From the NCBI GenBank assembly GCA_016785225.1, contig JAFBJZ010000641.1, positions 257,501 through 321,500 on the forward strand: 64,000 bases of DNA, read 5' to 3'. The notes beneath the pieces were generated by a model, which searched no databases, was not told the origin of the DNA, and saw nothing but the letters and a program-made list of their open reading frames with translations. Of the stretch, positions 11,456 to 21,116 are shown one piece after another; within the stretch, counting starts at the first letter, position 1; each line of letters starts with the position of its first letter. A program made the translations under genes and the position numbers. The DNA comes from Psettodes erumei (lineage: Eukaryota > Chordata > Actinopteri > Pleuronectiformes > Psettodidae).

Positions 11456-13178
11456 GTGAGTCGACTCTCACGAGCTCGCCGGCGCGCACGCCGAGGGGTT
11501 TTTTCTTTTTTTTTTTTTTGCGTCCCTGCCGCTTCCTCGTGTTCTCACCTTCTTCAAAATAACTCCGAGGAAAAACAATGACATCCCAAAAGTGGAAGCT
11601 GTAATTACAGGGAACATGTTGTCCCCGGGATGTTTACAGGAGCCGTCCGACTTTCTCGCAGGCCTCTGATTACGCCTGCCGCTTTGTCGGAGCTTTCTGA
11701 TTGGCCGAGCGGTGGAAGCGAAACCCCTACCTGCCATTTTTCATTAAAGCCGACTCCCTCCATGATATCATCCTGACCGCCGTGACGCCGCCGCAGCGAA
11801 AAAACGAACTCACCCCGAAGAACGCCACGCGAACCCTCCCTTCATCTTTAATTATTATTACGCGCCGTTTTATTCTTTTTTTTTCCTCCTCCTCCTCCTC
11901 CTCTCTCCGTTCTGAAACGTCGAGCCGAGCGCATGTTTTCCATTTCGACCGCGCTCTGGAAAACAATGCGGTGGAAGCTCCCCCCGCCGCCGCCGCCGCC
12001 CGCGTCACATGTGATACCGTTTAGGAGACGCGAGTCGGCCGCTGCCAAAAAAGCGCGCTCTGATCCAGGTGATTTCCGCCGCCGCTCGCCGCTCGCCCCT
12101 CAAAGAAACGTCGGCGAGGTGAGGCGGAGGGTTTCACGTGGAAAGAAAAGGCGAAAGAAATAAACAACGTGTCATCGTTCTGACGGTTTTCAGGTTGCGG
12201 GCCCAGAAGTTTGATTGCCGGTGCCCGTGTCTGTCAGTCTGAAACAAATAAATAAAAATAAAAAAAAAAATCTCTCTCACAATTAGCCGCGCTCTAATGA
12301 GACGGCCGCGGACGATGGCGCTTATCAAAAGCGATCCATTGGCACCGATGACATTTTGGTGCCGTTTTTTGACAGGCGCTGGGGGTTCTGCTACCTCGAC
12401 CTTTTCGCAAATTGGGCCGCGAAGTCGTCACGTCCGGACAAATCGCTCTTTAAAGCTCACCTTGGCGTCTAAAAGGCCTAATTAACGGGGGGCGATGGAG
12501 GCTGATGAGCAGCCTCCTGGATGTAAACCGTCCCCCGGACTAATGAAGGCCGCCGATGTCTTTTTTTTTTTTTTCGCCGCTGTGTTTTTGCGGCGGCGGC
12601 GGCGGCGGCTATCTCCACGCTGCAGAAGAAGAGTTTCCCTGAAGAGCAGGGACGGGGAAATAATTTGAGAAAAACGCATTGTGTGGCCTCAGCACTTTGG
12701 CTGGCTTAAGACACATTCTTTTTTTTTTTTTCTGCTGCGCCGGGACTGTGGTTTGGCCCTCGGTAATCTGTTCAACACAGAATCAACAAAAGCCGCAGTC
12801 TCTTGATTGACCTTATACGTGAAAGCCGATACCGAGAACCGCGGTTCTCTGTCGCTGATTAAAACGGGCCCGTGCATGAACGTGTGTATTTTTTGTAATT
12901 TTAACTGATTTTTCTGTCGTGTTTTTTTTTTTTTAACGTCGCTCCTCGCCGGCTCGCGGTAGCGGGCTTATCTCTCGACTTTTGGCCCGGATTAAGTTAC
13001 AATTCTTATTTTAGCCCGGCGTGGCGTGACAAGCAAACCCGGTAATTTAGACGTATTCTCCCCAAAGCGCGGCTGTAATGTTTTAGGGTGGCTGTCCTCA
13101 TCGCGTTTCCACCAACATGTTCCCAATATCCTCCTGTAAGACATTTCTCTGGGGAAGAAATGAATCCGATTTATTCCT

Positions 13179-13215
<37 letters not shown>

Positions 13216-13263
13216 GCCGGTCTCCTCCTTCACTCCCTCTCTCTCCTTTTTCCTCCCCTTCAG
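11456..13263 (+). other. zeb2: intron 4 of zeb2
   Basis: A 1.8-kb intron, partly CpG-rich (about 11930-12160) with CCG/CGG triplet runs (11984-12002, 12591-12609). A (CT)n array lies at 13182-13213, about 50 bp before exon 5. No further exon was seen. Confidence 0.85.
13182..13213. repeat. (CT)n microsatellite upstream of the exon 5 acceptor
   Basis: About 16 CT units, followed by more C/T-rich sequence up to the CAG at 13261-13263. The array forms part of an extended polypyrimidine region. Confidence 0.95.
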
Positions 13264-13452
13264 TCAAGAGCGTGGATTGCACTTCGGAGTTCGAGGACTT
13301 CTTCGCCAAGCGGAAGCTGGACGACGGCGACAGCCACGTGGTGAGCATCGCCGAGTACCTGCAGCGGGGCGACACCGCCATCATCTACCCCGAGGCCCCC
13401 GAGGAGCTGTCCCGCCTGGGCACGCCCGAGGCCACCGGGCCGGAGGAGAACG
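13264..13452 (+). CDS. zeb2: zeb2 exon 5: conserved pre-finger segment
   Basis: This exon encodes the segment with CTSEFEDFFAKRKL, HVVSIAEYLQRGDTAIIYPE and PEELSRLGTPEA, a near match to ZEB2. ZEB1 is much more diverged in this region, so this exon is among the best evidence for ZEB2. The acceptor is CTTCAG ending at 13263 and the donor AACG|GTACGG at 13452/13453. It is 189 nt, phase 1 to phase 1. The donor is weaker than most in the gene because +4 is C, where the usual consensus is GTAAGT or GTGAGT. Confidence 0.94.
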
Positions 13453-13964
13453 GTACGGGTCCCCACGTGAGCCGGGAGGGGCGGGTCAATGGCGGTCGGG
13501 TTTTTTATTTTTTTAAATCCAGGGATGTCCAGAGAGGATTTAGCGAAGGGGGGGGAAAAAAATCGGCGATATATTTAAAATATTTCTGCCGCGGTGCCGA
13601 CACGGTGATGAACCTGTGGGTCGATACTGAACTCCTGTTGTAGCAGCAGGAAAAGGTTTAAAAAAAAAAAAAAAAGTCTTCGCTGACACGTCTGGGCAGC
13701 TGTTGGTCTCACAGATTCGCCGGATGCCTCGGTGTTTACCTACAGTCTTAAGCAACAGCTGGGCAGGGGCTTGAAATCAGATAGCGCACCTCTGAAGCTG
13801 CCCCCGGGGGAGGGGGGGGGGTGGAGGGGGGTGGAGTTGGTGGAGTTGGTGGAGGCGGGGGGGGCGGGGGGGTTGATTCACGCTTCGGACACGGCGAACA
13901 CGTCGGCGACGAGAGAGCGGCGTTTTAAAGTGTGTTTCAGCTTCCTGATTGTGTCGTGTTTGTG

Positions 13965-14002
<38 letters not shown>

Positions 14003-14249
14003 GGCAGGGGAGGGGCGGGGGTGGGGGTGGGGGTGGGGGTGGGGGGGGGTCGGTAGCGACGGATGCCAGCCCGACACGGCGGCTCTCATGTGGAGCAGAT
14101 TGCACAGATAGCTCCCATACCACTCTGGGCAGCCCGCCCGTTAGCTGCCATTGATTCGCTGACCTTTTGGCCCGCTTTCCCTTCCTCCTCCTCCTCCCTC
14201 CCTCCCTCCCCCTTCCTCCCCCCTTCCCCCCGCCGTCTCCCCCGCGCAG
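13453..14249 (+). other. zeb2: intron 5 of zeb2, G-rich
   Basis: A 797-bp intron. G-rich low-complexity blocks lie at about 13801-13873 and 14003-14050 (the latter a GGGGGT-type array) around a (GT)n at about 13969-14000. A C/T-rich tract with many CCCTCC words (about 14178-14243) serves as the acceptor pyrimidine tract of exon 6. Confidence 0.85.
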
Positions 14250-14464
14250 ACCTGCCACCTGGAACGCCAGATGCCTTCGCCCAACTGTTGACCTGCCCCT
14301 ACTGCGACCGGGGCTACAAGCGCTTGACATCGCTGAAGGAGCACATCAAGTACCGCCATGAGAAGAACGAGGAGAACTTCGCCTGCCCGCTGTGCAACTA
14401 CACCTTCGCCTACCGCACTCAGCTCGAGCGCCACATGGCCACGCACAAGCCCGCCCGCGATCAG
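14250..14464 (+). CDS. zeb2: zeb2 exon 6: zinc fingers 1 and 2
   Basis: The exon opens DLPPGTPDAFAQLLT and then encodes two C2H2 fingers. Finger 1 spans 14294-14359 (CPYCDRGYKRLTSLKEHIKY then RH). Finger 2 spans 14384-14446 (CPLCNYTFAYRTQLERHMAT then H). These are part of the N-terminal DNA-binding cluster that reads CACCT. The acceptor is GCGCAG ending at 14249 and the donor GATCAG|GTGAGG at 14464/14465. It is 215 nt, phase 1 in and phase 0 out. All zinc ligands are intact. Confidence 0.96.
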
Positions 14465-14579
14465 GTGAGGCGGGCGCTCCGCCCGGGTTCTTCTCTCCTC
14501 CGCCGTCCTTCCTCTCTCTCTTTCTCCCTCCTCCTCCTTTTCATTTCGTTCCTAATGTGCTCCGATCCCTCGGAGAAGG

Positions 14580-14835
14580 GAGATCATTTTTTCTGATTGG
14601 CAATCATTATTAATTTTTCATGGCATTTTGAAGATGCAGATCCTTTAATGGTAATAACTTTAATTGAGGTCCTAAATGGTTTTTTGATGGCCCTCCCTGA
14701 TATGATTTTCCAGTCTCATGTTCACGATCGAATGATTGTGTTAATTTCCAATTTGGAAATTTTTATCAGCTCCTTAACTTCACTTCACTCCTGGCCTTTA
14801 ATGTTCTTCTGCTGCAGCCTGCAGTCTTAGTACTC
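14580..14835. promoter_or_regulatory. candidate conserved non-coding element in intron 6
   Basis: An AT-rich, non-repetitive stretch with TAATAAC, TTAATT and ATTATTAAT words. It also has a small inverted repeat at 14743-14761 (AATTTCC, 5-base spacer, GGAAATT). A weak open frame crosses it but has no recognisable protein features. It is called by texture only. Confidence 0.35.
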
Positions 14836-16692
14836 CATCAAACTCCACCCACCCCCGCCACAACCCCACACACACACACACACACACACACACTTCTAAT
14901 TTCATGCACTGCATAAACATCTGCGTACGCTCGGATTTTCTCCAGCGATTTACATCCTATACGTCTGAGATATAATGTGAATCTGCTGGCAGTTAGCATG
15001 AATCACCTCCGAGTCCTGCGAGGTGAAAACACATCCAGCAGTCACGGGCGTTTAACTCGCCTGTCAGCTCCGCGCCCAAGATGTGGGGCCAGATAGATGG
15101 TGGCCAAAAAAAAAAAAAAAAAAAAAATCCTGATACGCTTTCAGAGTTTTCGCACATTGGGGGATAATTATAACTTCTCAGTGAACTAAAATTAGAGCAG
15201 TAAATTTTCCCAGTCTGTATTTGTGCCTTGAAGGATGTTTACAACCACGAAAAAAAATAATAATAATTTTAAAAAATAAGTAAAATGTAATGAATCTACT
15301 TGTTAGTACAGTGATTAGCTGCTTCCTTTTTTAAAAAAAATAAGAAAAATACAGTTTTACTCGGGGACAGGGGGAGGCGAGTCGTGGTCGTGGGTGGTGT
15401 TGTGTGTGTGTGTGTGCGCTCTGAAGCGAGGATGACAGGCTCAGATCTGATCCCATGTCAGCAGCCAGCACTTTCACCTGATCTACCAGCTGGGTGTAAA
15501 CGTGAGCAGATGGGCCGTCCCGGTCCTCGTATTACAATGCCGAGGCCAGAGACTCCCCGTGTGCACCAGTGCTGCAGGTCCTCCCTTGATTTGTAAATGA
15601 GCCGGCCTGTTTAAAACGGTAATCCTTCACACGAGATGGAGCTGACGTCTCATTTCTGCTCACACACACACACACACACACACACTTCCTCCTGAGCCGC
15701 AGAGGAAATGGAAACGCGTCGACGCGAGCGCGGACGTTTTGGCGGCGAAACAACCAGCTCAGATTAGCATAAAGAATAACGTCCTGATAGGTAATCACGC
15801 GCCGTGTTTTTCCGCGTGTTTACAAGCCTTAATGCTCCTCCTCCTCGTCGGCACTTAGCTGAAATATGACTAATTAGACGTTATACATATGCAAACACGC
15901 AGCCGGGCCCCCCCCCCCGGCCTCCACCCTCCACCCTCCACCCCACCCGGCGGCGGCGGCGGCTGCAGAGGAGAACCCGGGCCGGTGCCATTCACAATTA
16001 AGAGCGATTGTGTCTTATTAGCAGCGGTGGCGAGACTAAACTTTACCGGGCAGGGGTCCTCGGGGGGGAAGTTAAGGGGTGGTGGTGGTGGAGGTGGAGG
16101 TGGTGGAGGAGGGGGGGGGGCGAAGCAGCTGTTGCTGTTTGTTTATGCAACTCAGCAACATACGAGCGGTGGGGTCCCTCTCCGGCGCTTGGCGGGGGCC
16201 CCCCGACTCTCCCCGCTTGATCTTTGAAGGTTGGGGCTGTTTGAACAATTCCTCCCAGTCCTCCCAGTGTCCTGCGCGCCACCATCTGTCTCCCCAGGAA
16301 TGTGGGTAGAGTCGGCACACACCCCGGCATTTGTCAGGGCTGAACTGGGAGGAGGGGGTGTGTGTGTGTGTGTGCACACACACCCCCCTCACGCACACAC
16401 ACACACACACAGCCAGCTCATAGAAAATGCCTCTTTTTTATTAACTCGCCGTTTAACGTCGTCACCTCCCACTTGGAATTAATTGTTTGGTGTGGGAGGA
16501 GCCAGGTTTAAACACACCCTGTTGTTGTTGTTGTTGTTTGTATTATATTTTTATTTATTTTTTTTTTTTAAACTGAGAACAGCCATCGTTTGAATTGCAA
16601 ATGTGATGGATTGCGACTGATGTTTACCTCTGAGCAGCGAATCAAGCCCCGGCCTAGACGCTCTGTTCTGTATCCTCAGATTATTAAAGAGA

Positions 16693-16734
<42 letters not shown>

Positions 16735-17209
16735 TGGGGGGGGTGGTCCTTTAAAAAAAAAAAAAAAAAAAAAAAAGCCCAATTACTGTCAGACGTTTGA
16801 GACTGTTCTGAAAAAAGTCCAAAGTGTAATTTAGATGGTGTGAATACAGGTATGCGGGGCGAGAGAGCTCACGGACGACTCTGAATACCTTTCAGACTGA
16901 TTAGGGCCCAAATTAATTGAAAAGTAGATCAGATCGGTGGTTTTTAATGAGGGAGGGGGCGGCCCACTCTTCATTTATTTTATTTTCTGGACTGCCAAAT
17001 CCTAAAAGGCCGTTGGCTGAGCAGTCAGGAAATTAAAAAGGACGCGATTCTCCGCGTTATCGCCGCTCGACGGAGGTGGGAGAAGAAAGCCGAGACGCTC
17101 CGGAGCCGTTTGGCTTCTCGCTTGTTGTCATGCCGACCGATTGTGATTATTTACTGAACTCTCACCCCCAACATGTTTGTCGTTTTTTTTTTTTTTTTCT
17201 CTAACGTGC

Positions 17210-17238
<29 letters not shown>
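17210..17238. repeat. (TC)n microsatellite acting as the exon 7 polypyrimidine tract
   Basis: About 14 TC units end six bases before exon 7 (GCTCAG|CACC). Confidence 0.95.
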
Positions 17239-17241
<3 letters not shown>

Positions 17242-17244
17242 CAG

Positions 17245-17353
17245 CACCAGCTGCTCAACCAAGCCGCCAGCAACCGCAAGTTCAAATGCACCGAGTGCGG
17301 CAAGGCCTTCAAATACAAGCACCATCTGAAGGAGCACCTCCGGATCCACAGCG
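17245..17353 (+). CDS. zeb2: zeb2 exon 7: zinc finger 3
   Basis: This exon encodes HQLLNQAASNRKFK then finger 3 at 17287-17349 (CTECGKAFKYKHHLKEHLRI then H). Finger 3 is nearly invariant in ZEB proteins and is a key DNA-contacting finger. The acceptor is GCTCAG ending at 17244, and the donor is AGCG|GTGAGT at 17353/17354. It is 109 nt, phase 0 in and phase 1 out. Confidence 0.96.
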
Positions 17354-17568
17354 GTGAGTGGCACCGGCGCCGCCGCCCCGCACCCTGAATCCTCATAACA
17401 CCGGGAATCTGCAGGAAATTCCTGCCGGACCCTCCCTGCTGTGAACGGGCGCTGAACTCCGCCGTGTTAAGATTCAGTTGCCAAGTATTAGAAATATGTA
17501 CACGGCAGCTTTTTTTAAATATATTTGCAAATCGGCATCTTACGCCGGATGTTTCTTCTCCGCTCCAG
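17354..17568 (+). other. zeb2: intron 7 of zeb2 (215 bp)
   Basis: The shortest intron in the gene. It has no repeat array, with donor GTGAGT and acceptor CTCCAG. Confidence 0.9.
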
Positions 17569-19591
17569 GTGAAAAACCGTACGAGTGCCCCAACTGCAAG
17601 AAGCGCTTCTCCCACTCGGGCTCCTACAGTTCCCACATCAGCAGCAAAAAGTGCATCGGGCTGATCGCCGTCAACGGCAGGATGCGCGGCAACATGAAGA
17701 CGGGCTCCTCCCCGACCTCCGCCTCGTCCTCGCCCACCAACACCGCCATCACCCAGCTCCGGCAGAAGCTGGAGAACGGCAAGCCGCTGGGCCTGCCCGA
17801 GCACAACAACCACCACCTGAACATCAAGACGGAGCCGCTGGACTTCAACGACTACAAGCTGATGATGGCCACGCACGGGTTCGGCGCTCCCGGGCCCTTC
17901 ATGAACGGAGGCATGGGGGGGAACAGCCCGCTGGGGGTCCACCACAACTCCACGGGCCAGAGCCCCCTGCAGCACCTGGGGATGGCCGGGCTGGAGTCGC
18001 AGCTCCTGGGCTACCCGGGCCCGCTGGGGAACAACCTGAGCGAGGTGCAGAAGGTCCTGCAGATCGTGGACAACACCGTGTGCCGGCAGAAAATGGACTG
18101 CAAGCCCGAGGAGCTGTCCAAGCTCAAGGCCTACATGAAGGAGCTGGGGACCCAGGTGGAGGAGCAGAAGCAGGCGCTGGCGTCGTCCGGCGGGGCTCAG
18201 GTCGGGCTCCCGCTCGTCAATCACAACGGCGCCACCAAAAGCATCATCGACTACACGCTAGAAAAAGTGAACGAAGCCAAAGCCTGCCTCCAGAACTTGA
18301 CGACGGACTCAAAGAGGCAGATTAGCAATATCAAACGGGAGAAGTCCAACCACGCACTGGAAGGAGGCGTGGACGACAAGATGCAGGAGAACAACATGTT
18401 TACGCCTTACGCTTGCCAGTACTGCAAGGAGACCTTCCCCGGGCCCATCCCGCTGCACCAGCACGAGCGCTACCTGTGCAAAATGAACGAGGAGATCAAG
18501 GCCGTGCTGCAGCCCAGCGAGAACCTGATGCCCAACAAACCAGGGATTTTCATGGAGAAGAACAGCCACCTATCCTCCCCATGCTGTCCGAGAAGGGGCT
18601 CGCCGGGCCCCTCAACCCCTACCGGGACCACATGTCCGTGCTGAAGGCGTATTTCGCCATGAACATGGAGCCCAACTCGGAGGAGCTGCTCAAGATTTCC
18701 ATAGCGGTCGGCCTCCCTCAGGAATTCGTCAAGGAGTGGTTCGAGCAGCGGAAGATGTACCAGTACGGCACCACCAGAACCCCGCCGCTGGAGCACCGGA
18801 ACAACGCCGACATGGTCGTCGGAACAAATAACCACCACACTCCACCCAAAGACTCTATGGCAGCTCGGTCCCCCTTGTCGCTAATGAAACCCGCTGACCA
18901 CATCACGTCGCCCTCCATCGCCGAGCTCCACAACAACGTCAACAACTGCGACAACTCGCTCAGACTTTTGAAAAACCACCAGTTCGGCGGCGGCGGCGGC
19001 GCCAAGCCGGCGGGCGACAAGTTGGACCACTCCCGCAGCAACACCCCGTCCCCGCTGAACCTGTCCTCCACGTCCTCCAAAAACTCCCACAGCAGCTCTT
19101 ACACCCCCAACAGCCTGACGTCGGAGGACCTGCAGGCCGAGCCCCTGGACCTGTCCCTGCCCCGGCTCGTGAAGGAGCCCAAGCACGCGCTGACCGTCAA
19201 GAGCCGGCCCAAAGTCAACAGCGTCACCGCGGACCACAACAGCGTCCCGTCCCCACGAGAGCACTTCGAGGAGCCCCTGAACCTGGCCTATCTCAAGAAG
19301 GACTTCCCAGGCGCCGCCAACAACGGCAACCTGGAAAAAAGCACTAGCCCCATCTTCGGCATCAACCCGTTCGCCGCCAAACCCCTGTACACGTCGCTTC
19401 CCCCGCAGAGCGCTTTCCCGCCCGCCACCTTCATGCCCCCCATGCAGGCCACCATCCCGGGTCTCAGGCCTTACCCGGGCATGGATCAAATGGGCTTCCT
19501 CCCGCACATGGCCTACACTTACGCGGCGGGGGCGGCCACCTTTGCCGAGATGCAGCAGAGGAGGAAGTACCAGCGGAAACCCGGTTTCCAG
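17569..19591 (+). CDS. zeb2: zeb2 exon 8: finger 4, SMAD-binding, homeodomain-like and CtBP regions (one frame break)
   Basis: This is the large central exon typical of ZEB2. In order it encodes finger 4 at 17586-17654 (C2HC type, ending SSKKC); a sumoylation consensus IKTE at 17823-17834; the SMAD-binding region at about 18030-18370 (SEVQKVLQIVDNTV, then KSIIDYTLEKVNEAK); a central finger at 18414-18479 (CQYCKETF ... RYLC); a homeodomain-like segment at about 18600-18790 (SVLKAYFAMNMEPNSEELLK and EFVKEWFEQRKMY); and CtBP-type motifs PLNLS (19052), PLDLS (19142) and PLNLA (19274). The donor is TTCCAG|GTAAGT at 19591/19592. The exon is 2023 nt, one base short of what the phases require. The frame changes at the C run 18577-18580, and both halves are well conserved, which suggests a sequencing or assembly indel or a recent mutation rather than decay. 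Confidence 0.95.
18577..18580 (+). other. zeb2: apparent 1-base deletion (frameshift) in a C run of zeb2 exon 8
   Basis: Upstream the frame reads MEKNSHLSS; downstream the ZEB2-like frame resumes at MLSEKG. Two bases (CC) are left between them, so one further C would restore phase. Continuing in the first frame meets a stop near 18645. Exon length and flanking phases independently predict one missing base. Confidence 0.85.
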
Positions 19592-19811
19592 GTAAGTTTA
19601 AAGAGCGGCTCCGCGGGAAAAACACGGATCGCCCCGCCTCCCGGCGCGGATCTCACTGAGAACAGTAAAAAAAAAACCCGGGAGAGAGATCCCGGTCGTT
19701 TAATCCGCTCAGAAAGGTCCGATTTACGCATAAAAACACTGGCACCAAATATCAAACAGCATCGGGTTGAAATAAATAACAGGAACGACGTTGGCCCTAA
19801 AATCTCATCTC

Positions 19812-19817
19812 AATAAA
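19812..19817 (+). terminator. zeb2: candidate intronic poly(A) signal overlapping a read-through stop codon
   Basis: An AATAAA in intron 8 overlaps the TAA at 19814-19816 that ends the frame continuing from exon 8. If used, it would yield a ZEB2 form lacking zinc fingers 5-7. No transcript evidence is available here. Confidence 0.35.
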
Positions 19818-20554
19818 GCTCTAATTGTTACCACTCTGCACTGTAAATTTTCCCCGCCGCCGCCGCCGCGTGTGGAATACATTAGCGCTCCGGTCTCTCT
19901 CCCGGCGCCGGGGCCGGGCTCGGATATTTTGTTATTAAATATGGGTGAAGGGGCCTTTGTAAAAATGACAAAGGTGAGCCCCGGAGCTGTGCGCTTCTCC
20001 GAAATTTTTTTTTTTTTTTTTTTTCCCGTCGCAACTTTCAAAAAAGAGCGAAGCCGAAGCCGAAATGAGCTCCTCGGCGTGGATTAATAATGCACGGTCT
20101 CCATGTTCATTACCAGCGAGCGCTGAGGGCTGTTTAACATGGAGGGGGGAACCGTTCTGATGAAGAGAGCGAAAAAAAAAAAAAAAAGAAGAAGAAGTAT
20201 TAATAATGTTTCCTATTCTAAGTTATTAAATTAGATTTTAAAAATACAGCTACGGGCGCTCCGTTCAAATTGATTGCGGAGTGATAGCGGTCCCTTCTTA
20301 AAACACGGCGCCGAGCTGTCCGCACAATGCCGCGCGCGCACACGCGTTCATTACACAAAGATCGCGCCCGGGTTGTTAAAAGGTGCACGTTTTCATCACG
20401 CCGCCGCCGCCTCCTCCTCCTCCTCCCACGTCGTCACATTGTTCCTCGACAATCCAAAGACTGATCTTCATCATAAAGGAGAAGCGGCGCCGCTGCGCGA
20501 AATTAGAGCCGCACCGAATAACGCCGCCGCGGCCCGTGATGGGAGGGGCCGGCG

Positions 20555-20600
20555 AGGAGGAGGAGGAGGAGGAGGAGGAGGAGGAGGAGGAGGAGGAGGA
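20555..20600. repeat. (GAG)n trinucleotide array
   Basis: About 15 GGA/GAG units in intron 8, a purine-only strand with triplex-forming symmetry. Confidence 0.93.
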
Positions 20601-20935
20601 TATTACCGCGTCGCTGAAAGTTTTATAAGAAATCAATGGCGACCATCAGAAATCCACGTGGTTGTTTGGGTTCACGCCGCAGAATTTTACTTCCATGTAA
20701 AACTTTTACACCTCGTGCAATCACAGTACATTTACTGCTGTAGTAATAGTACATGCTAAGGAAGTACTCATGCACAACATCAAGATGACTTCCCTTCTTC
20801 CTCACTTCCCAGAATGCACCTGCAGCCCCTCCATTAAATAATCTGCCAGCGCCTAATTCCTGTTCATTTTTCTCCCCTTGTGTCTCCCCCTCTGTTTGTT
20901 TGTTTGTTTTGTTTTCTTTGTTGTTGTTTGTGAAG

Positions 20936-21116
20936 GGGGACCTGCTCGACGGTACTCCAGATTACATGTCAGGGCTGGACGACATGACAGACCCCGACTC
21001 CTGTCTGTCGCGGAAGAAGATTAAGAAGACCGAAAGTGGTATGTACGCGTGTGACTTGTGCGACAAAACATTCCAGAAGAGCAGTTCCCTTCTAAGACAC
21101 AAATATGAACACACAG
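20936..21116 (+). CDS. zeb2: zeb2 exon 9: zinc finger 5
   Basis: This exon encodes GDLLDGTPDYMSGLDDMTDP, then CLSRKKIKKTESGMYA, then finger 5 at 21050-21112 (CDLCDKTFQKSSSLLRHKYE then H). It is the first finger of the C-terminal cluster. The YMSGLDDMTD segment is characteristic of ZEB2. The acceptor is GTGAAG ending at 20935, an unusual AAG in a T/G-rich (TTTG/TTG) context with few C. It is supported by phase 0 entry and by homology starting exactly there. The donor is ACAG|GTATAT at 21116/21117. It is 181 nt, phase 0 in and phase 1 out. Confidence 0.94.

Larger units (their letters stand above)
14465..17244 (+). other. zeb2: intron 6 of zeb2
   Basis: A 2.8-kb intron with a complex AT-rich island just after exon 6 (14580-14835), (CA)n runs at about 14870-14893 and 15660-15685, GT/GGT-rich tracts at about 16076-16120, a (GT)n at about 16696-16733 and a 24-base A run at about 16753-16776. 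A (TC)n array at 17210-17238 makes the acceptor tract of exon 7. Confidence 0.85.
19592..20935 (+). other. zeb2: intron 8 of zeb2
   Basis: A 1.34-kb intron. Its first 225 nt are open in the exon 8 frame and end in a TAA that overlaps an AATAAA (19812-19817). It also holds T and A homopolymers (about 20005-20024, 20171-20187) and a (GAG)n array at about 20555-20600. Near 20690-20780 there is AT-rich sequence with GTAC-containing words, possibly a repeat relic. Confidence 0.85.

Noticed and set aside
17241..18224. 327-codon open frame on the minus strand over exons 7-8
   Set aside because: It mirrors the conserved zinc-finger and SMAD-binding coding sequence on the + strand and crosses intron 7, so it is a shadow frame.
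17585..18325. 246-codon + strand frame within exon 8
   Set aside because: It is out of frame with the conserved ZEB2 product; the Ala/Gly/Gln/Arg-rich translation is typical of a shifted GC-rich exon.
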